From Bolinopsis microptera (Eukaryota; Ctenophora; Tentaculata; Lobata; Bolinopsidae): DNA of 64,000 nt. The position numbers and the translations under genes were made by a program. The notes under the pieces are model-generated. The model ran no database searches. It worked only from the letters and a program-made list of their open reading frames with translations, and was not told the origin of the DNA. Below are positions 56,605 through 64,000 of the stretch, one piece after another; positions within the stretch are counted from its first letter, which is position 1, and each line of letters starts with the position of its first letter. Location: the NCBI RefSeq assembly GCF_026151205.1, contig NC_087077.1, positions 5,022,001-5,086,000 of the forward strand. Direction: 5' to 3'.

Positions 56605-59600
56605 CCTGCTAAATTTCTTTACGTCACATCCTGAGAGAGAAGAAAACTAGATTATTAGCATATTACCGGGGTAAGGAAATCATTAGCGTGTTCATGGTGC
56701 AATTAATTATGTCATTATCGAATATCCTAAATATTAATGCCATATATTGATATATTCGCGATTCCAAGTATTTACAATCACTATTTTACAATCACTATTA
56801 GCGATTAGAGAGTTAGAGAGATGAATTTGACACAATTGATAATTGCTGTTCCAGTTGGTGCGGCTTGGTTTTGTAGAAATCATGTCAATATCTTGCTATA
56901 TCTTGCATACCGACCATAGCATTCGTGATTGTTAGGAATTAGGATTACAAAATTGATTTTTAGAAATCAGGAGATATGTGTCCAAAAACTACTTTTGGAT
57001 TTTTAATTTTAATCGAGATTAATCCAAGAGGATCGACGTATAAATAAATTAAGTTTTTTAAGGTAACATGAAATAGCAGTGGGAATTGGAAAACGTGCTC
57101 ATTTTGGAGTATATTTCACAAATAACTGTAAATAACCTGTAACCTAGTTGGGCTCCACAGTGAAAATGGGCTACGATAACTATTTTCCTACCACAGTAAC
57201 ACTTATTGACAACTTTCATTAAAGTTCAGAACTTCCGATCAATAACCACAAAAATGCACTGCGTTCTTCTGCAGATTGTTTTAATCTAATACAATAATGA
57301 TTCAATTGGGAGAGAGCAAGAAAGTAGCTGTAGTTGTTTAGTCTGATAAATTGCATATCGGATGAAAATACTTTTTGACTCAAATTTGGTCGTTATGTCA
57401 CTATACTACCACTATACTACCAATGTCGTATAACCACGTATCTATAATCACATTGAAGCTCCAAAGAAGAATTAGACTTAATCTATAATCAAGCTTCCCG
57501 TCTTCTTTTGACAGTTTGATATTTTTGGTATTGCAAAAGTGTCGCAGAGAACGTCACGATTGAAATCGATGACTGATCGTGCCTAGAACTAAGTGATGTT
57601 TTCTCTGAAGTATAACTTTTACAGCTTCTACAATTATTATAGGACAGGACGATTTTTTGGAGTGGTTTCATGAGCAGTAGGACGTTCAGTTGTTGGAGAG
57701 AAAATGTCCATGAGAATATAACCAAGGGCCCGGGATTTTGTGGTTCTTTTGAAAGAATCCTCATATTATAGTTGTACACTGTAGAAGTTACCGACAACAT
57801 ACATCAATTAACTTTGTGACAAATCAAAATTCTAAGATTTCTTACAATTTTTTAAAAATCACCAAAGACATGACTTTGGCTCGTCCTATTAAAAACTAAA
57901 GTTCGTTATAGCGCTGAAGCTAAATTAGAGAATTCTTTGAAATCTACTATTCATTCAGCTACTTATTAACTCTTATACAAATCTTGGCATTTTTTGTATT
58001 ATATACTTTCCCTTGAAATGAGCTAAAATTAGTTAAACTATTGCTAAGATCTAGATATTAAGAGTGACCCTGCATGCAGTGTAATGGGTGGGATCTTATT
58101 ATGACGTGGTTTAGATAATCTTGAATAACTGACGTGTGCAAATAACCATAATCACATTCTATTTATGTAGTATAACCGCATAATTACTCATATTCAAACC
58201 CATTATGATGTAAGAAAGTAGAATTAATATACCCATTTTAAAGCTGGTACCGCTTGGTGCTGTCCTTATCTTATTAAACGGACGTCTAAAAAAACTAAAA
58301 TTACAAAACTGGTGAGCTCGATCATGTTGTGTCAAACAATGATTACTTGCTGCAGGTGCAAAGTATGATGTCTTTAGACGCTTGTACACCTGCAGAACAT
58401 GATGTTATTGAAAACTTCACGTGGGCGCTGCGCGTGCGGAAGGTCCGCAGATTATATTTCTCCTCCCAACTCCTACCACTCCTAGCTAAATCACTGTCAT
58501 AAGATTGATCATAGCCCAATCCTCTTAGATTTACACGTGATTTGAGTGCTGAACCCCAACATTTGTGGATGACAATATCCAGGGTACAGCATTACCTTTG
58601 ACACAGAACGCTCGGAGCTCAAGACCAGCGGAATTACATCATGGACCATGGGTATCCAGTACAGAGTACAGTACGTGAACAGTAACTGTCTCCCAATAAT
58701 GTGAGATGTCAGTGAGAGACGTTGATCTGGCTTCAAAACAGAGCACAGAGCCAAGTTCAACACCTAGAACTGAGGTTAAACATCGTTTATTGCAAATCTA
58801 GAGATTCTGGGTTCCAGAGAGAAGCACGGCAGGGGTCCAGAGGGGTATCGAGCAGGGGTTTAGTGATGGCATTATGTCACTCAGCTCTTTGAGGAGCGCT
58901 TATAAAATTCACACTTGGTGTTTATGAATTAAGATGACAGTAAAAAGAGTGTTTAAAGTTCCAGCTGCCAGAATTTAAATTCCAAAGGGAATCAATGATT
59001 CAGGTTAATTCGTGAAAACTATAAATTATGTCACATTCTTGGCAACTGATCCAGATCGACAGATGGGGGCTAACGACTGAAGCTGAGGAATCCGTTACCT
59101 GGCATGGAGCTAAGGAATCCAGTACTTAGAATTTTAGAGATGTCAGATCGTTAGAACAATAGAATTATGGAGATCGGAGAAACAAATGATTCGTCCGTTT
59201 CAGCTAATTTATAGGATTTTCAAACGCAATTATGGAATTTGCTACAATGAGACGTGTTTTATAATAATAGGATAGCTACTGCTAGAAAATATAGGCTTAT
59301 TTTAGGAGTGTAAAGCCGAGTTTCAATTCTTTCTGATGATCACAATTCTGGGAAATAGCGAAATTAGATATCTGATAAATATCATTATCACTGGCTGGAC
59401 TTTTCTGCGAAATCTGTTCGCGAACACAGAACTAATGCAATTGATTTCAAGACTAACTGCTTCACCACTCCTTATCTCTGAGTATTTCATTGAGACAAGG
59501 CTCTGATAACTTTTATATTTACAAACAACTTCATTATGTCTATAACTATTAACTAACTCCTATGTATAGATAACTAACGACGACACCAAGTATTTGTGTT

Positions 59601-59740
59601 ACTAAATATCGATTATATCCGACTTGACCAACAGCGAGAAGATTACGCAAGTCTTGTTCGACACAAACAAGCAGACCGCCGTATCGTGTCAAATCAATTC
59701 TCACTTCTCCACCAGTAGTCCTCAGTGCTTTAGTTATGAT
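56605..59740. other. No confident gene; one possible exon
   Basis: A short open stretch at about 58579-58703 (+ strand, after the acceptor-like ATATCCAG) reads YSITFDTERSELKTSG and IQYRVQYVNSNC, composition typical of a beta-rich extracellular domain, then stops. Its neighbours were not found. The 103-aa minus ORF at 57489-57800 has no recognisable family. The rest is AT-rich. Confidence 0.3.
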
Positions 59741-59749
59741 AAATATAGG

Positions 59750-59990
59750 TGCAACAAAAGGTCAGAGCAACAACTAAGCTACCTGATACAGAATGTAATA
59801 TATTATAAAGGAGCAACAAAAGGTCAGAGCAACAACTAAGCTACCTGGTACAGAATGTAATATATTATAAAGGAGCAACAATAGGTCAGAGCAACAACTA
59901 AGCTACCTGGTACAGAATGTAAAATATTATAAAGGAGCAACAAAAGGTCAGAGCAACAACTAAGCTACCTGGTACATAATGTAATCTACA
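59750..59990. repeat. About 62-bp tandem repeat (four copies)
   Basis: Unit with GCAACAAAAGGTCAGAGCAA, CAACTAAGCTACCTGGTACA and GAATGTAATATATTATAAAG. Nearly identical copies. Confidence 0.9.
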
Positions 59991-62505
59991 GGACCTTGAA
60001 ACTAGAACCAGGTGTCACCAGGTGCTGAAGATTGGAGCTACCATCTTAACGTGTGCAATGTTTATTATAGAGATTATGGAGAAAATGGACATTATTTTAT
60101 CTTTGATCAGGCACTTTTGTTTTTGAGACGGGGGACAGGCGCAGGCAGGGCTGAAACCAAGGCCAGGCCCCAGCAGATCATTTGCGAATGGATATTATAT
60201 CTATATAAAGAATGTAGATGTCTTTTTTCACTTTCGAATAATTCCATTTCCAGGTATTAGTAGGTACCTGGTACAACCATCAAGGTAAGATGAGCTAGAA
60301 CGTGTATTCCAGTTCTACCAACACTTATTCTCTGATCCTGGACCTCGAGCAGTTTTTTCTTATTTTAAAAACATCCACGACTGGGGACAGTGACAGGATC
60401 TAATTTTGTCTGGGTCAGTAATTGGCCGGAAATTCCAGGAACTTGACCAGGAATTTGGCGATAGAGCGTTCAATTTAGAAGCTGATGTCAATGACCGACC
60501 ATAAATCATCATGTACATATTCTGCAGAAGAAGAAATCAAGTAATTTGCTGCTGAGAGTGGTAAATGTCACAGATTTTTAGGGACCAATGTCTTAATCGT
60601 AAGATGGAATTTTTTTACTTTATATATTGTAAATGTATGAATATAACTATTCAATGTAATTGCAGAAAACGGAGTCGAGTAATCGAGAACAAAATATTTC
60701 CGGCCAAATTCTCGGTGAAAATCGAAAATTGGCCGGAGCCGGGGAAAGATATCCCGAACGGCGCCTAGAATCCTGGTCTATCACTTGTTCAAAATATTCT
60801 TAGCACGATTTGAACGATTTTTATCGATTCTGGCTTCTAAATTAGTCTCAAGACAAAAGACCTCTACAATTAGTTAATCCAAATATAGCGGAAAAACATG
60901 ACCCAAATGCGGAATCTCTATTTTTATACTAACGACCTCAGTCATGCGAAAAATAATTTACTCCGGTGCCGCAAAAAATGTGAAAAATGAACGGATTGCA
61001 TTGTCCGGTCCCACGCCTAAAATGACGTTCATCAATTATCATACCACTACAGTATCTCATGATTATCATAGACCCCTGTGATAATAACGATCTTTCAGTC
61101 CGGTCTACAAGGTTATAAATGACATTTAAAGTAACAAATTATACGATGTTAAAGTTAAACTATTAAGTATCTGCAGTCGAAATGACGGATTGAATGTCTG
61201 GGGGCACTTTCTTTAGAAATAGAGGGTTGCACAGCTACAACAAGACATTTTACAAACGAACTTTAAATCTGATCTGAGATAGTACAAAAACCTGAATATC
61301 AAAGCTTGAAACCAAATTTTAACCATTCGGATTTTGGATAGCTGGCGGTTTTGTGGTGAATTGTGAAGTTGGTAATGTGCTAAAATGTAATGATTTAAAT
61401 ATTCATACATATATTTCTTACAAAATAAACGATTGATTGGAACTCTATTAACAAAAGCCTGCAGAGAGAGAGAGAGTGAAAGAGAAAGCACCACAGTACC
61501 TCAATATCATAACGAAGATATTTTATTTTGTGCTCTACAAGTCGCATCTTCTACAATACACCAACTAAACAAAGGGCACACATCCCACCCAGAATGGTAT
61601 AATTTGCCGCAGCTTCGCCACTAAAACTCCAAGACAATAGCGCCACGTTTTGAAATCGTGCTGCATGCTCGTGAAAAATGCAGATATCGTGTTTTGATGA
61701 AAGGCTTATTATGTGGAGAACTTCAATTGGGCAAAGATAAATGTATTTTGGAATAGATTTGTACCCCACTAGGATAAAAGATAAAACTTAAATACTAAAG
61801 CTATGATCGTTGTTGAAAAGAATAAAGTTAAGCTAAATGATGTGGTAATTTAAGAGGTAATGCGAATTAAGAAACAAATAACAGGTTCTAAGCGAGCTTC
61901 AAGATACTAAGAAACACGAGTGTAGTATACAATAATAATTCATCTCCGAACATCTCCTCCCCAATATTAACCGTTAAAAATCTCACCCACACCTAACCAT
62001 AGCCCGGCATTAATCTTCAACCCTAAGCCTAATATATAATAATAATATAATATAACCCAGGAACCCTATGCTTAACCCAGGAACCCTATTCAAGATAGCA
62101 GGGGTTGAGATGTCCGGTCCCCGACAAGTATAAGAGTACAGGATGAATTGTACAATAATAATATGAATTGTATAGAGAACAGAGACCAATGCACGGAAAA
62201 CAGATGCGTCCTGAAAGGAGAGACATAGAGGGAAGGAGAGAGAGCTCTCTACATAATGACATAATCATTTAATGAGTGCAGTGTCCGCACAATACACCTA
62301 CATCCAGTGTGATACAGCTGCAGTAGTTGTTGTATTAAAGAAGCTAAGCTGTAAGTCCAATACACTACTATTATGATACAACTATATAATACAAGTAGAA
62401 CAGAACACTACATAAGGCAGCTGTAAGAGTGTACATCACCAGATCACATAATGGTAACATGAGGCTGAGGAGTATAAGTAAGAGGTACCTTTAGTCCTGT
62501 GGTTA
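59991..62505. other. No confident gene
   Basis: On the minus strand, 61460-61500 reads as a strong pyrimidine tract plus CTGCAG, a possible acceptor, but the following frame shows no domain. 62040-62105 holds a duplicated AACCCAGGAACCCTAT. Nothing else is supported. Confidence 0.35.
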
Positions 62506-62514
62506 CAGTTACAA

Positions 62515-62862
62515 GGGTAGCATGTTATAGGGGCAACAGCTACATGTTACCTGGGTAACAGTTACCAGGGTTACAAGGGGCTACCAGGGTTACAAGGGGT
62601 AACATGTTACCCGGGTAACAGTTACCAGGGTTACAAGGGGTAACATGTTACCTGGGTAACAGTTACCCGGGTTACAAGGGGCTACCAGGGTTACAAGGGG
62701 TAACATGTTACCCGGGTAACAGTTACCAGGGTTACAAGGGGTAACATGTTACCTGGGTAACGGTTACCAGGGTTACAAGGGGGAACATGTTACCTGGGTA
62801 ACAGTTACCAGGGTTACAAGGGTAACATGTTACCTGGGTAACAGTTACCAGGGTTAAGGAAG
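62515..62862. repeat. Palindromic-unit minisatellite (about 40-60 bp)
   Basis: Six to seven units with GGTAACATGTTACCTGGGTA, ACAGTTACCAGGGTTACAAG and optional GGGCTACCAGGGTTACAAGG. TAACATGTTA and TTACC(C/T)GGGTAA are self-complementary, so units can fold. It lies 130 bp upstream of the microprotein exon. Confidence 0.9.
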
Positions 62863-62989
62863 ATGTTACAGTACTAGCTTTGATACGGGGGTGACTCAAT
62901 AAACAGTGCCCTGTTTACGTTTTGGGTCATCTTGACAAAGTTTTGTTACCAAGTTAACATTTTCATTAATTTCAGCAACAAACAATAAA

Positions 62990-63310
62990 ATGGGAGCCTC
63001 TGACTCTGTGTACGTGTTTTTGAGTCACCCACCGGAGGAGTACAGGTATTATACCCAGGCTCCAGTATCTTGATCCTGATTGGCTGACTCGGACCTAGTA
63101 CCCTGGTTACCCTGGCTACGCAGGTAAACACACACGTGCCGTACCGCGCGGCGGAGAACTGTGGTATTTGGACTTAGCCACAGTTTGACACTGACACAAC
63201 TCCAGCCCAGTTCCAGGTATCAGCTGAGACTGCAGGTCGCTCGGACCCTTAAGTACGCCACGTTTTTTGCCATGTCACACGCATTGACCCACGTGTTACA
63301 CGGGTTGTAA
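62990..63310 (+). CDS. Two-exon 49-aa microprotein, loosely TOM5-like
   Basis: The acceptor TTAATTTCAG (62966-62975) precedes the exon with ATG at 62990. The coding part 62990-63045 (MGASDSVYVFLSHPPEEY + AG) has donor GTATTA. Acceptor AGTTCCAG precedes 63217-63310, giving a phase-correct continuation RYQLRLQVARTLK and a hydrophobic FFAMSHALTHVL end before TAA. The protein is a basic amphipathic helix followed by a short membrane-like segment. From memory of the family, the PEE-x8-V-x3-(I/L)-(R/K) spacing and length resemble TOM5, a small subunit of the mitochondrial import pore, but identity is low and this is only a suggestion. The N-terminus MGASDS also fits N-myristoylation, which would argue against TOM5. 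An AATAAA lies at 63622-63627. Confidence 0.4.
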
Positions 63311-63621
63311 CATGGTTACAAAGACAGAACCCACCAGCAGGGTCCCTCGCACGTGTAGGGAACATATTATACTCATATCTGGGTAGAGCTGAGACCGTGC
63401 ACGTGTAGAGGACAGGGACCGTATTGGACTCCAATACTGAACAGAGCTGAGGCCTGGTCTCATGGACTTGACACCTGCTCTCCAAAACCTAAATAACACA
63501 GTTATAGAGCTCAAATATGCAAAAACTTGCAACTTTGCGAGACCCAGCTGCTGCATACCTACCCCTATAGATCAGACTTAAACAGATCTGACATTATCCT
63601 GGATCTGGTAAAACCTGATTA

Positions 63622-63638
63622 AATAAACCCTGTTTATT
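63622..63638. terminator. Palindromic bidirectional poly(A) signal
   Basis: AATAAA on the + strand (63622-63627) and AATAAA on the minus strand (63633-63638) are separated by five bases (AAATAAACCCTGTTTATTT). They sit between the convergent microprotein and membrane-protein genes, about 310 and 100 bp from their stops. Confidence 0.55.
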
Positions 63639-63739
63639 TCTCCTCACAATCAAATAGATCATCAGATATAATCAGATAGACCTAGTTAAGTTTTTATCTC
63701 CTCACGAGGTCGGATCAGACCCCAGACACTTGACTCACT

Positions 63740-64000
63740 TTACTCCTTTATAATATTCCTCGTGTCGCCACGCTTCATTACAGCACTATTCAGTGATCTT
63801 ATCGCAGGAACGATGGTCCTATTTAAAAAACGCTGCATTTTTGCAAACAGCGTACCGGCTGATAGATGCAGACAGAGGGTAAACAAAAAGATAACTAAAC
63901 TGCTGGCCATTAGTATAGTGACACCAAATACCGGGTACAACAAATCATAGGGCAGAAGTGCTGGTGAAATCGAGCGTTCAATCGGTAAATGATCATTGTT
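63740..64000 (-). CDS. C-terminal exon of an unidentified membrane protein (runs off the window)
   Basis: Minus-strand frame open from the window edge to TAA (63740-63742), about 86 codons, with no start needed. It reads ...HLPIERSISPALLPYDLLYP, then a hydrophobic helix VFGVTILMASSLVIFLFTLC, then a basic tail KMQRFLNRTIVPAIRSLN and KRGDTRNIIKE. One transmembrane segment near the C-terminus with a positively charged end suggests a cytosolic tail. I do not recognise the family. A minus-strand AATAAA at 63633-63638 supports the 3' end. The opposite-strand ORF (63762-63950) is a shadow. Confidence 0.5.
   Translation of the reverse strand, partial: NNDHLPIERSISPALLPYDLLYPVFGVTILMASSLVIFLFTLCLHLSAGTLFAKMQRFLNRTIVPAIRSLNSAVMKRGDTRNIIKE

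Noticed and set aside
57489-57800. 103-aa minus-strand ORF as a gene
   Set aside because: No recognisable motif, no convincing splice sites; alternative frames look equally (un)coding.
58159-58389. Start exon of the LU gene near 58180-58230 (MGILILLSYIIM)
   Set aside because: Phase fits, but its donor GTTTGA is weak and the intron long; the exon at 56547-56604 has a GTGAGC donor and a better signal peptide. Kept only as an alternative.

Overview
The window is invertebrate-type animal genomic DNA: AT-rich, with small GT-AG exons in long introns, abundant mini- and microsatellites and several transposon classes (LINE, Merlin, MULE, foldback/MITE). Nothing is prokaryotic: no operons, ribosome-binding sites or CRISPR. 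Gene content (STAT, Ly6/uPAR domain) says Metazoa. A cnidarian or other early-branching marine invertebrate is plausible but not proven.

Region 1 (1-32740): the 3' part of a divergent STAT-family gene (here STAT-A, + strand). Ten phase-consistent exons (1879-32198, 490 codons in window) cover the end of the DNA-binding domain, the linker, an SH2 domain and a low-complexity C-terminus. The 5' exons are probably left of the window. Its introns hold a LINE ORF1 relic, a 17-bp satellite, a 5'-truncated LINE reverse transcriptase, a complete two-gene Merlin transposon (15324-18984, 8-bp target duplication) nested in a TA-flanked element, a LINE on the minus strand interrupted by a 1.3-kb foldback element (8-bp target duplication), a 457-bp tandem triplication and a 55-bp-arm hairpin.

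Region 2 (32741-37332): intergenic, with small repeats only.

Region 3 (37333-47366): a complete second STAT gene (STAT-B, + strand), 17 exons, about 760 codons, with N-domain, coiled coil, DNA-binding domain, linker, SH2 and a canonical GY-x-K tyrosine near residue 695. Intron 7 carries a deleted MULE with a FLYWCH zinc-finger ORF (40178-42017, 9-bp target duplication). Intron 14 carries a 12-bp satellite whose unit contains CACGTG. The two STATs lie head to tail with matching domain order, so a tandem duplication followed by divergence of STAT-A is the simplest reading. JAK-STAT signalling is the only pathway the genes suggest.

Region 4 (47367-55176): no confident gene; GC-rich inverted repeats and E-box-like repeats.

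Region 5 (55177-56604): a compact four-exon minus-strand gene for a ten-cysteine Ly6/uPAR (LU) protein, probably GPI-anchored, assembled from exons too short to stand out as ORFs.

Region 6 (56605-64000): mostly repeats, then a two-exon 49-aa microprotein gene (+ strand, loosely TOM5-like) convergent with the C-terminal exon of a membrane protein (minus strand, running off the right edge). The two appear to share a palindromic AATAAA/TTTATT polyadenylation region.
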